A stretch of DNA of 64,000 nt from positions 20,852,169 through 20,916,168 of the forward strand of contig CM055886.1 in assembly GCA_029582165.1 (NCBI GenBank), written 5' to 3'. Shown one piece after another: positions 11,059 through 20,418 of this stretch. A model generated the notes under the pieces. It was given only the letters and a program-made list of their open reading frames with translations, was not told the DNA's origin and ran no database searches. Numbering within the stretch: position 1 is the stretch's first letter; each line of letters opens with the position of its first letter. Origin of the DNA: Portulaca oleracea. Taxonomy: Eukaryota; Streptophyta; Magnoliopsida; Caryophyllales; Portulacaceae. The translations under genes were made by a program, and so were the position numbers.

Positions 11059-14000
11059 TCACCACAGGGAACCCGAATCGCCGCTATCCTCGACCGGGTT
11101 GTTACCAGCATGAGAAGTCCCAGCGTTGGAGGCACCAGCTATGCCGAAGTATGTGTCCCAAGAATAGTAGACAGGACCACGAGCCATCTGCGGTGGTCCA
11201 TACAAAGGAACTTTAGAAGGATGCACGCTTGACGGTGATGATATGGAATGCTCCTGCGAACCGGCTAGCCATGAATGGTCAGGAACGTGCCATTCAACAG
11301 AAGGGGTAGGCCATACAGGACCAGTTTCGTAATCGGGGGCTAGCCAACCGGAAGAAGCAGATACTCCTAGCCAAGAGTGTTGAGGTGCAGACCACTCTTG
11401 TGTGCCCGCAGGCCATGAAGGACCCATTCCAGGGGTCGGAACTGACCATCTAGCAGAATAAGAGCCAGAGTTAAAAGAGGAGGCGTTGTATGGTGCAGGA
11501 CGTGAAGTAGCGTCATCCGCTAAGGCCTGACCGCCAGGGTACCCTACGGATGCACCTGAATCATGATCCCTCACCACAATCTCCCGACCACGACGAGCAG
11601 AACGCACTGAAGCTGGAGTGCGGCGAGAATGAGAAGGCCGGTTGGTAACACTCGACTCCGAAGCATCTTCCACCCAGTAGGAATGGGGCTGGGTATCGCC
11701 ACTATACCCAACACTGTGATGTGACCCCCTTTGGCCAAGTTGTTCCTCCAAGGACATTTGAGCTATGTCCTCTTCCACAGGATGACGATCTCTGCTATCG
11801 GATCTACTACGATGGGACCCAGTTGAATGATGACCCTCGACCATAATGCCTTTACCGCAACCCTCTGGCACAACCGCTAGGGGAGGACGAGAGGACCCAC
11901 CAACCTCCTCCCGAGATCGGCCCCAGGAAGAATACTCCCCTGTCAAAGAACGACGTGGGGGCTCGGTGCGAGGGATCCCTACAGTAGAACGCCGAGGTAG
12001 ATCCCGAGGCCTCCACATCAGCCTTTCCGGTGGTGTTCCCACGATACCTGCATGAGCCGGTGAATGCCCGGTCAATGTGCTTCAGCATAGTACTCAACTC
12101 CTTGGTCACTTGTCGGAAGATATCCCATCTTGGCTGGAAGACGATGAGACCAAGGTCATACATGTATAAATGGCATAAGGGAGAAAAGGGAGCAACATGA
12201 AGACTTACCGTTTCCGATCAAACTCTCGGAGTGCAGAGCATTGACTGCTGGTCTCTACATCCAAGAAACCGCCGATCCTTCTTCTCGCTGGTGGGGCCTC
12301 CACCTCAGCGGCCTTAGCATAGGGCCCTAGCTATAAACATTATGGTTAGAAATCAGCCAAAACATGACAGAAATAAAGGAAGAAGGTACGCACCACCCGG
12401 GGCGGTAAACGGCTCAAGTAGCGCTGAAATTCCTCATCAAATTGCTCCTGTGGGACGTCATGCACAAAGTTGTCGGACTCTTGGCCGCAAATCCAATCTC
12501 CCAAGGCACCCAGGGCAATGCGCCATGGCTGGAACATGTACTCCGGAGGATCCTGGGGTATAAGGTCGGGATATCCCCCCAGGATTTGCCTCGTAGCTCT
12601 CTCTCCCAAGTACCATATGAAGCCTGAGGGTCCCTCCATCAGAATGAGTATCATGTTCCACCGTTTGCAAAGGGGTGGGCAATCCGCCCAAGTTAAACTC
12701 CGCCCAAGGACGCGAGTTCACGTGGTCCTGTGAAAGAAAGAGAGTCACTACAAGAATAGAAGCAAAATAAATAAAGGCGTTAGGTATAAAGAAATACCGG
12801 GGAGAGGTCATCCAGCATACGACGAATGCGATCGAGACTGTCCGACTGGAATTTTTTCCCATGAACAGCCTCGGTAGACCAGCATTCAGCAGCTGGGACT
12901 GTCTTATTCTTCTTGGAGCGAATGCCCAAAGATAGAATATACTCATATGCCCATGACTGCATGAATATAAAGTCAAAGAAGGAGCGAAAAAGTAGCAAAA
13001 CTACAAAGAGAAGAGTCTCGGGGACATAGCTCGAGCACCTTCCACAGAGAAGGGTCGTACTGATAGCGAGTATGAGACTCGTGGAGGTAAACTGGATCGT
13101 TATCCTGTGAAAGCCTAAGACCGCGACGAAGCCAGAGGATGAAATTCGCATAAGCCGCCTTGCCCCAGTTCAAGTTCCGGACATTATTTATGTCCAGAAG
13201 ATTCCGAAGCCACTATAAAGTGATGTTATCTCCCCAGTTGGAAAATAAGGTGGCAGAAATGATGTACGCCAAGAAAATGAAGCGGCGTTGATCCCCAGGC
13301 AAGTTCTGGAAGTTGGCGTCACGGATGGCCGCCTTGTGCGCGTGAACAAGGTTGGAAAGGCCCTGTTCTTGGCCTAAGCATGCTGACACTGGACCCAGAA
13401 GATCCAAGACCATTGGCGGAATCTCGGCGTCGAAAACTAAATCACGCCCGCCCTAAGGAAGACTAGTGATCATGATAAAATCTGTAGGGGTAACCGTCAT
13501 CTCGCCCACAGGCAAATGAAAGGAGTTGGTGGTGTCCCAAAACCTTTCAGCTATAGCACGACCTATAACACGATATGTACGACCCTTCCAGGCCACCAAA
13601 CATTTCCAGAACGGCATGAGTCCCGCCGCGGTCAAGGTGTTGTCAACAAAGTTCCCAGAAATCGAGGCGGCTACCTTAAGGGGATCCTTTAGGACACCGG
13701 GGGTTTTCAAGTTACCCTCCTAAAGGCAAACAGAAAGGGCCAGTTAAAGTTGGGGGCTCATCTAAATATGTTGGACCAAGGCATATTCTCTCGGGCCCTA
13801 GCTGGACCTAGCACCGACACTGGGCTCACAGCCATGGCCCACAAGATAAATAAATTGGAAAACGAAGAATACAACCAAAAAAAAAAAGAGATGCCTTAAC
13901 ACGGCCCAAATGTGACGGCCCAATGGAGCTAAAACCCGCACGGGTGTTAGTTTGTTAATGGGTCGCACATCCAGGCCCAGTGTCTTTTTAGGTGGTCTAT

Positions 14001-14451
14001 GGGCCAGAAAACCCGCGCGGGTTTTCTCTATTCTAGTGGGCCAATTTCTTTGTCAATTGGGTCGAGCATGCATAAAACCCACACTGATTTCCTCTTGGGT
14101 CGGGTTTGGTCCTTCTTTCAAATTGGGTTATCGTTGTAAATAAATAAAAAGAGCCATCATGAAGACATGCATACGCATCAATTTAAAACTTGCTTAAAAT
14201 AATGAAAAATCGACAAGACATGAAAAATAAATTCGTGCTTGCTCATTTTTTATTAAACTAAGCATAAAAAGCGAGGTTTTGGAAAGTACCTTGCCATGGG
14301 AGCGGTACAACCATGCATGGTTCCAAGGCTGAATAGTAAGGTCCGAAGGGTCGGCATTCGCACCCGGAATAAAATTGCGACGTGAAGACATCTCATGGGA
14401 CCATGCAGCCGCATGTAGAAGAGGAGGATTCCTATGACCTCGGGGATGCAT
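11059..14451 (-). pseudogene. Antisense multi-exon accessory gene of the Tat element, plant-mobile-domain-like
   Basis: On the minus strand, ATG 14451 (MHPRGHRNPPLLHAAAW) starts exon 1, which ends at 14290 before GTACTT. Exon 2 begins at 13729 after TTTAG and carries plant-mobile-domain features: FWDTTNSFHLPVGEMTVTPTD, RRFIFLAYIISATLFSNWGDN, WGKAAYANFILWLRRGL. Later exons with consensus-like splice sites are about 12956-12798, 12727-12397, 12330-12209 and 12133-11059. The last encodes a Ser/Pro/Gly/Arg-rich, probably disordered 338-residue tail. In-frame TAGs near 13452 and 13200 and frame changes near 12650 and 12060 make it a pseudogene. Such domains occur in host MAIL1-type silencing factors and in transposons; what this one does here is unknown. 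Splice sites are my reading. Confidence 0.68.
13931..14090. repeat. Palindrome trio in intron 1 of the antisense PMD-like gene
   Basis: AAAACCCGCACGGGTGTT starts at 13931, a perfect AAAACCCGCGCGGGTTTT at 14008, and a decayed copy starting AAAACCCACAC at 14074. Starts are 77 and 66 bp apart. All lie within the predicted intron 14289-13730, with GGCCCA words between them. Confidence 0.85.
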
Positions 14452-14565
14452 TTTCTAAAGAACTCAAATTATCTTCGAAGAGCAAATTTTTCTAAAGAGA
14501 GAAGAAGGAGCTTGAGAGATAAGGAAGAGTTGAAGATGTGAGTGAATGAGGTGAATGAGGCTTGG

Positions 14566-14573
14566 TATTTATA
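14566..14573 (-). promoter_or_regulatory. Putative TATA box of the antisense PMD-like gene
   Basis: The minus strand reads TATAAATACC, identical to the LTR core at 16267-16276, about 115 bases upstream of ATG 14451. Confidence 0.6.
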
Positions 14574-14773
14574 GAAATGTTGAGTGGATATGAACCGCTC
14601 ATCTCTAGGACCCACCTCCAGATACCAAATGCGTTTCATTGGTCGAAAATCCAAAGGTCATCCCTTTGGCACCCAAAGAGGAGACCAAGTCGAGTTGCAC
14701 ATTCTCATCCACACATGAATCGGGCTCACCTTGGATTCTCTTCACGAGAAAAAAAAGAAGAGAAAACCAAGCC

Positions 14774-14869
14774 AAAACCCGCGCGGGTTTTGTGTGAGCT
14801 ACAGGCCCGTTCTTGCGGCCCAGCGCCTTTCAATGGCCCAATGGAGGTTATAAAATCCGCGCGGGTTTT
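14774..14869. repeat. Palindrome pair upstream of the antisense PMD-like gene
   Basis: AAAACCCGCGCGGGTTTT is perfect at 14774-14791, and AAAATCCGCGCGGGTTTT lies at 14852-14869, starts 78 bp apart. They are about 200-300 bp upstream (minus sense) of the TATA at 14573. GGCCCA words lie between and after them. Confidence 0.9.
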
Positions 14870-15047
14870 ATACCAATATATGCCAAAATTCAGCAGCCCA
14901 AGGTCCCACAGCCCACTTGAAGCAAGTCATGCAACCCAAAAGACTGACGGCCCAAAGACTGTGGCCCAAGGGTTCCTAAAATGCAGGTAAAAATCTGAAC
15001 CCATTTGCATTTCCAAAAATTAATACTTAATTTTCTTGTGATTTTCA

Positions 15048-15740
15048 AGTTGCCGCATAAAAGAGCACCATCATCTGGTTGCCGCTAAAAAGGGACCATC
15101 CATTATCCAGTTGCCGCATAAAAGAGCACCATCATCTGGTTGCCGCTAAAAAGGGACCATCCGTCATCCGGTTGCCGCATAAAAGAGCACCATCAACGAC
15201 AGTCGTCAAACGGTTGCCACCTAAAGGCCTCCAACGATGTCGTCAGCGACAGTCGTCCAACGGTTGCCGCCTAAAGGAATCCGACGATGTCGTCAACAAC
15301 AGTCATCCAACGGGTTACACATAAAGGACTCTCACGATGTTAGCCACAGCAGTCGTTCAAACGGTTGCCACCTAAAGGCCTCCAACGATGTCGTCAGCGA
15401 CAGTCGTCCAACGGTTGCCGCCTAAAGGAATTCGACGATGTCGTCAGCAACAGTCGTCCAACGGGTTCCACATAAAGGACTCTGACGATGTTAGCCACAG
15501 CAGTCGTTCAAACAGATTCCACTTAAAGGTCTCCAAACGACATTCTTAGCATTGGTCGTCCAACGGTACCACCTAAAGGTTACCGACAATCTCTTCATCA
15601 GCAACAGTCGTTCAAACGGATTCCACTTAAAGGTCTACAACGACACCCTCAGCATCAGTCGTCCAACGGTTGCCACCTAAAGGTTATCGACGACATCATC
15701 AGCAGCAACGTCACCTGGTCGCCATATAAATGAGCACCGC
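15048..15740. repeat. Minisatellite with higher-order structure in the Tat 3' UTR
   Basis: The array consists of units of about 50 bp built on GGTTGCCGCCTAAAGG and CGACAGTCGTCCAAC. A block of three units repeats with a 151-bp period: CGGTTGCCACCTAAAGGCCT starts at 15211 and again at 15362. The left part (15050-15185) has a different dimer (TTGCCGCATAAAAGAGCACC / TTGCCGCTAAAAAGGGACC). Tandem arrays just before the 3' LTR are known for Tat/Ogre elements. Confidence 0.9.
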
Positions 15741-15795
15741 CAACATCGAGATAGACATCAAGTCTACTTTGACCTTCGTCCTATTCGGACTCGAT

Positions 15796-15806
15796 AAAAG
15801 TGGGGG
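15796..15806 (+). other. Polypurine tract of the Tat element
   Basis: AAAAGTGGGGG lies a few bases before the LTR start TGTAGACACC at 15812. It is the expected primer for plus-strand synthesis. Confidence 0.75.
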
Positions 15807-15931
15807 CTCTCTGTAGACACCGGGATTTGCACCGATATAATACTGACTTGTCAGAAGGGCCGGATACATAATTGGGCCAATGTAGCAAGCAAAGCAAACA
15901 AGACAAACCAAGCCAGCCCACTACCAAGGAC

Positions 15932-16107
15932 AAAACCCGCACAAGTTTTAATCAAATGAAACGGCCCAGAACCAGGATAGGCCCAAGGCGGGCCCCGGCC
16001 CAAGCACTCCAAAACCCACGCGGGTTTTCTACAGCCTGAGGTGCGTCGTTTTGCTCCGTCCACGTCAGCGATCCATGTGTGGGATTTATAAAACCCGCGC
16101 GGGTTTT
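15932..16107. repeat. Palindrome trio upstream of the LTR TATA box
   Basis: Copies start at 15932 (AAAACCCGCACAAGTTTT), 16011 (AAAACCCACGCGGGTTTT) and 16090 (perfect), spaced 79 and 79 bp. The spacers themselves are not alike. GGCCCA words cluster at 15962-16002. The last copy ends 160 bp before the TATA. Confidence 0.9.
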
Positions 16108-16266
16108 ATCTTTAAGAATCCGGCGCCAAAACTTGATCATCATCCCATGATATTAGCCCATGTGTTTTTGACCTTAAGCCTTAACTTAGTGATTGCATGG
16201 GGATAGGGGCATGATTGTTGGGATGTGTCTCCCTCCATTTCCATCCTAAACACTACCCTCATCACC

Positions 16267-16274
16267 TATAAATA
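16267..16274 (+). promoter_or_regulatory. Putative LTR TATA box of the Tat element
   Basis: TATAAATA in the context CCTATAAATACCCCCC sits in the middle of the LTR, as expected at the U3/R border. A C/A/T-rich stretch follows, typical of plant core promoters. Confidence 0.7.
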
Positions 16275-16985
16275 CCCCCCTCCATTCCATTCAGTTTCAC
16301 CAACTATCATCATAATCCCACCAACTTACACCATTATTCTACCCTTACTCTCCTAAACTCTCATCATACTCTCATCATTCTCACTATTTTCATTCCCATT
16401 ACTCTACCAAAAATATCACTTACATACTATCATTCTACTCTTCTTATACTTATCTTTCATCCACGGAGTCAAAGGCGAAGTCAAGGAAATTCAAATCAGC
16501 GCATTCGGGCTCCCAAGTCAAAGAGGTTCGCTTTACGTTTCTTTCGTTATTATTATTTTAATCATGTAATTTGTACTTTAAATTCCATTATATGTGCATA
16601 TTTTGTAAACCAAAAATCTCATTTTATCTTGCATGTTAAGAATATAAACTACCGAAGTTAATTAAACTTTTTCCCGCTCAAGTTCATTTTAATGTCGATT
16701 TTAGTAAAGTCTGTTTTCTAACAAGCGAATTCGAGAATTCTTATAATTCTCGAATTCTTAACCTTACCCCCGAACTTAGAATCGGGTTTCGTAGACCGGA
16801 GTCATTTTCATTATTTTTATGGTTTGTCGGTTTCCTTAAATCGACTGGCGACTCTTTCATTCTTTTTATAATCCGTTTAGTTATTTAATATTAGAATTTG
16901 CACTAAAATAATTAAAAAATGGCTTAACATCTCCCATTCATCATATTCAAGACTAAAACCGAGAGAAAGTGGGCCAGGAAACAAT

Positions 16986-17081
16986 AAAACCCGTACGGGT
17001 TTTACTATTTCCAACCTTCTTTCTCTGGCCCAGGAAAGCGAACGGCCTAGTCCAAGACTGGTCAAAACCCGCGCGGGTTTT
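16986..17081. repeat. Palindrome pair in the downstream part of the LTR
   Basis: AAAACCCGTACGGGTTTT (a perfect palindrome with a changed centre) lies at 16986-17003 and AAAACCCGCGCGGGTTTT at 17064-17081, starts 78 bp apart. They are about 720-800 bp downstream of the TATA, in the transcribed part. Confidence 0.9.
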
Positions 17082-17351
17082 GACAGTCCTTGGCGGCCCA
17101 GTTGCTTTCTTTTGGGCCTGAATTTGTTGTTTGGGCCGATTTTAAGTTATTATTAATATATTTTGGCGTAACTTCAAGTATTTAAATAATATAAAACGGA
17201 TTTATAAAATAAATAAAATTTCACCACCCGAAAATGAATTTCGAAAATAAAAATATTGTTATTTAAGGATTAAGCAACCTTAGTCGGCTCCCAATCGTTT
17301 AAGTAGTGCATCACGGAGAAAAGGGGTGCACCCTTTTCCCGGGGTCCTACA

Positions 17352-17762
17352 GATACTAGGAATGAAGATGATTTTCATCATGAGTCAGTTGATATTATTA
17401 ATGAGGAATCTAGCGAGAAAGTTGATAGTGAATTAAATTTTTTGAACAAGGATCCTAATAATATTATAATCTTTGATTCCAGTGATTTATTTCATGCTTC
17501 AATTCCTTTTTCACTACCTTCAGTTTCACCAGAAATTAATAAGGAACCCATACCTGAACAAAAGACCTCTGACATTCAGATTAAATTAGGGTATGACGTT
17601 AATTCTTGTAATGAAACCAACAGTATTAGTGGTGAGTTGTCCTTAGGAAAATTTAGAGGTTATCAATATTGGATACACCTAGAGGTCATTTCTAGAAAAT
17701 TCTTGTGGACCACATATTTTAGTTCTTTTGATTTATTACTGAGAGCATTACTAACGTTTTAG
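17352..17762 (+). pseudogene. Partial coding remnant next to the Tat LTR, unidentified
   Basis: The frame is open from the junction at 17352 to TAG 17760-17762. It encodes an acidic, Ser/Asn-rich stretch (HHESVDIINEESSEKV, NEPIPEQKTSD-like) and then KFRGYQYWIHLEVISRKFLW. I do not recognise a domain. Because it begins at the insertion point and precedes the Athila post-pol word, it is probably the C-terminal part of an Athila polyprotein frame; this is inference. A shorter open frame follows to about 17935. Confidence 0.4.
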
Positions 17763-18256
17763 CTTATAAGATTCCAGTGGCTCTCTTATTTAGCTTGCAG
17801 ACTGCATGAAGGAGAGTTTGACAAGCTACTAAGGGCATTGACGGCATCCGGAACGAAGACCCTGAACCTATCTTTTTAGGGGTCCATAACGTCGAGCTAA
17901 CGACGTTAAACAAAGCACCCCGGGGAGGTACATCAATATTTAATATCTATCCCTCCCCACCTTTTTATTTTATTTCAATTATTTCTTTCAGTTTTTATTC
18001 CTTAGTAATGTATTTTAGTTGTTTACTAATTATTTTTCTTTAGTGTGTAGAAGAAAAAGAAGAAATTCAAGAAATTTTTTTGCTATTATTGAAATTATAT
18101 TAGCTAACCTAATAAATTTTAAGTTGGTGAATGTTTGTAGGGAATTTTGGTATGTCAAATTGTAGGGAAAATAAGGAACAAACAAAGAAAAAGGAGAAGA
18201 CAATGCAAAAATTGGCCAAGAAACGAATAAAATCATCAAGTGACAAACCGCTGCCT

Positions 18257-18340
18257 GCGTTTTCAAAACGCTGGTAGCGTCTCGTCCATAGAGTTCAGGT
18301 AAAGAGTTTTAGCAAAAGGCTACCCGCGTTTTAGAAACGC
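18257..18340. repeat. Athila-specific palindromes upstream of the env-like gene
   Basis: GCGTTTTCAAAACGC is a perfect palindrome apart from its centre (18257-18271). GCGTTTTAGAAACGC (18326-18340) is followed by TGGCTGCGTTTT. The same words recur in this element's LTR at 22836-22984. They stand about 300 bp upstream of the predicted leader exon of the env-like gene. Confidence 0.75.
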
Positions 18341-18638
18341 TGGCTGCGTTTTGCTGTTTGCCCAGAAATTTTTGCCCGCCTTTGGTTTTTAATCGGGGCC
18401 CTCTTTTTCTTTTTAATTGAAACAACCCTCATTGTTGTTTCCCTAACCCCGACCCCTCTCCCCCAAACGCTCCCAGCGCCACCCTCCTCACCACCGCCGA
18501 CCGTCGTCGTCGACGTCGTCGGCGCCGCCACACACCACCACCTTCTACCTTCTCTTCTCTCCTCTCTTCTCTCTTCTCACTTGCACTCTAATACTTTGAA
18601 CTTTCAAGTTCCATTCCTCTTCTCTCTTCAAACTCAAG

Positions 18639-19117
18639 GTATGAATTTCTCAACTCTTTCTCTTAATCTTTTAATTACATATTTTGATTGTTGTATAATT
18701 TGGATGAATTCTTGAGTTTCTTGAGTGATTTGTTGAATTTATACCAATTACTATGTCCAAATTTTGAATTTCTTGTTTGAGTTTGATTCTTAGATTGAAT
18801 TCTTGATTAGGGCATGAATTGAGATGTTGAATTTTGATCCTTTTGTTCCAGAGTAGAGTGAATTATAATGTTGGGTGTTTTGTGAGAGTAATGTGATCAA
18901 AATTTGAGAAATTTAGGTTTAGAGTTGGATGGTGAATGTGATGTGGTGTTGTACTCTGTTCTTGGTGTGGTTTTAGGTTAGGTTATTCTTAATTTCAATC
19001 CCTAGTATCAAATAAGCATGGGGGAGTGTTAGTATTAAAGTATATACTTTGAGATCATGCTTATTTGATACCTAGTGTTGTTCTTGGGGGTTGCACTGAT
19101 TTTGTGAATGTTTTTAG
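18639..19117 (+). other. Predicted leader intron of the Athila env-like gene
   Basis: A C/T-rich leader (18536-18638) ends CTCAAG before GTATGA (donor at 18639). The intron is T-rich and ends TTTTTAG at 19117, immediately before ATG 19118. An intron placed exactly before the start codon supports a separate transcription unit for this ORF. It contains the inverted repeat at 19006-19070. Confidence 0.55.
19006..19070. repeat. Stem-loop with nested palindrome in the env-like leader intron
   Basis: TATCAAATAAGCATG at 19006-19020 is exactly complementary to CATGCTTATTTGATA at 19056-19070. The 35-base loop has its own palindrome AAAGTATATACTTT (19037-19050). The left arm runs into GGGGGAG, giving an AAGCATGGGGG word that also occurs at 20478 and at the true polypurine tract 22528. 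Confidence 0.85.
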
Positions 19118-20418
19118 ATGGTAAGGATGAAAATTCCGAGCTTCTCCGGACCTCCGGGCGATGACGATGGAGCCAGAAACGCAAAGCTAGGGCAGCCGAG
19201 AAGGGTAATCAGAAGGCTACGCCTCCGAGGGACTCGAGGAGCTCGAACCCCTTCAACTTTGAAGGGGAGACCATGAAGAGGTACGATTCCCTTTCCCAAC
19301 GAGCCCTCATCCCCACCAAATATATGCATGAACCTTTCTTGCGTAATTGCGGCATGTTGGATGATGTTTTCTGGATGTTAGGACGTTGTAATATGACCGA
19401 CATAGCTAGGCTCGGCGAACCGACCTATAGGGGGATCACCCTTGAATTTTTATCTACCCTAGTTGTGAACCTCCAAGGGAGGGATGGGTGTATCCGTTTT
19501 CAGCTTCTGGGGGTGGAAAGGACGTTGACTGTATCCGAGTTTGCCCGTGCCTTTGGGTTACCTGAACATACGTGTCGGGAATCGTCCCTCATACCCTTAG
19601 AGTGGGATGGGAAGGGTTTCTTTTACAGAATTTCTGGTTTTGACAATTGGGACCCTAGCAACACGCCCGCGACCCGAATTAGAAACCCCGTATTGAGGTA
19701 TGTTCACCGCATACTCTCTTGCGGTATCTTCGGGAGACGCGGTAGCTCAAACAAAGCTACCCGGGCTGATTGTTACATGTTGCGTTGCATGCTTGATGCC
19801 GATACACGTGCCGACCCCGCAGCTATGCTTGCTCATCACCTTTCGAATGTTGCTACCTCATCCAACAAGGGCATTGCCATAGGAGGTTACATCACACACT
19901 TAGCACGCCAATACGACTTTAGACCTCCTAGGAACCCCACTGACCTTGTCCCGGGTAGCATAGTTTTGGATGGTGATCAGTATAACTATTTTGGTTTATG
20001 CAAGTTTGACAAAGACTCGCGTTGTCTTTGGGTTTATCCCAACAACGCTAAGTTTCCCGTCCCTCATCCTCACATCTCACCCCAAGTTGTTGAGAATTTG
20101 CTTTGGATGCCTCCTTTTCCCGAGTTTGACCCCGAGCCTGAACCTGAAATCTACCCTGACCCTCAACCCGAACAACCTCAGTTAGACTATGAGGCGCATT
20201 TTTGCGACCTCAAAACCTCCATTGACCGGACCGAGCTCCGTATGAATGAGTTGCGGGAGAGTTTTGCTGAGTATAGGGGTCAGACTGACTTGCGTTTTGA
20301 CCGTCTTGATGAGTCCATCGCTAACCTTGCCGGCCTTATACAGGCCCTGTTTGATCGAGCCTCATCACCACCAGGACCGAGCCATACCAACCTTTCCCCA
20401 CCGACAAAGGATCCTTAA
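19118..20418 (+). pseudogene. Athila ORF1 / env-like protein
   Basis: The open frame 19273-20418 (381 codons) has the character of the Athila ORF-1 family (PF03078 type): RNCGMLDDVFWMLGRCN, SEFARAFGLPEH, a central FGRRGSSNKATRADCYMLRC, an acidic proline-rich stretch (FPEFDPEPEPEIYPDPQPE) and a C-terminal coiled-coil-like segment (RTELRMNELRESFAEYR, LRFDRLDESIANLAGL). The likely start is ATG 19118 (MVRMKIPSFSGPPGDD), joined by one frameshift near 19160 to a frame that runs unbroken into 19273. I see no clear signal peptide or transmembrane helix. Family function is unknown; the env comparison rests on position after pol. Apart from the frameshift it is the best-preserved ORF in the window. Confidence 0.75.

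Larger units (their letters stand above)
1..17351 (+). mobile_element. Ty3/gypsy Tat-group LTR retrotransposon, left end outside window
   Basis: One element accounts for the first 17 kb. In order it has a leader, gag, protease, RT, RNase H, a second archaeal-type RNase H, integrase, a long 3' region with two antisense genes, a minisatellite, a polypurine tract and a 3' LTR. The dual RNase H and the long 3' region with antisense ORFs are known marks of the Tat branch (Tat, Retand, Ogre). The right end at 17351 is followed by GATAC, the predicted target-site duplication; its partner would lie left of the window. Coding parts carry stops and frameshifts, so the copy is dead. It carries a nested PIF/Harbinger-like element at 3338-4466. 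Confidence 0.88.
15812..17351 (+). repeat. 3' LTR of the Tat element (1,540 bp)
   Basis: It starts TGTAGACACCGGG directly after the polypurine tract and ends CCCGGGGTCCTACA. The two ends are imperfect inverted repeats (TGTAG ... CTACA), the usual form of LTR termini. It holds a TATA box at 16267, three palindromes upstream of it and two downstream. A word TGGCGACTC at 16846-16854, which resembles a tRNA-Arg primer-binding site of Tat/Ogre elements, lies inside, so the right boundary deserves checking against another copy. No second LTR is in the window. Confidence 0.75.

Noticed and set aside
14562..15425. Plus-strand frames over the antisense promoter and the minisatellite
   Set aside because: They overlap a predicted promoter region and a tandem repeat; the period of the array explains the open frames.
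15048..15740. CRISPR-like array of regularly spaced repeats
   Set aside because: The repeats and spacers are both repeated, the genome is a plant, and there are no cas genes; it is a minisatellite.
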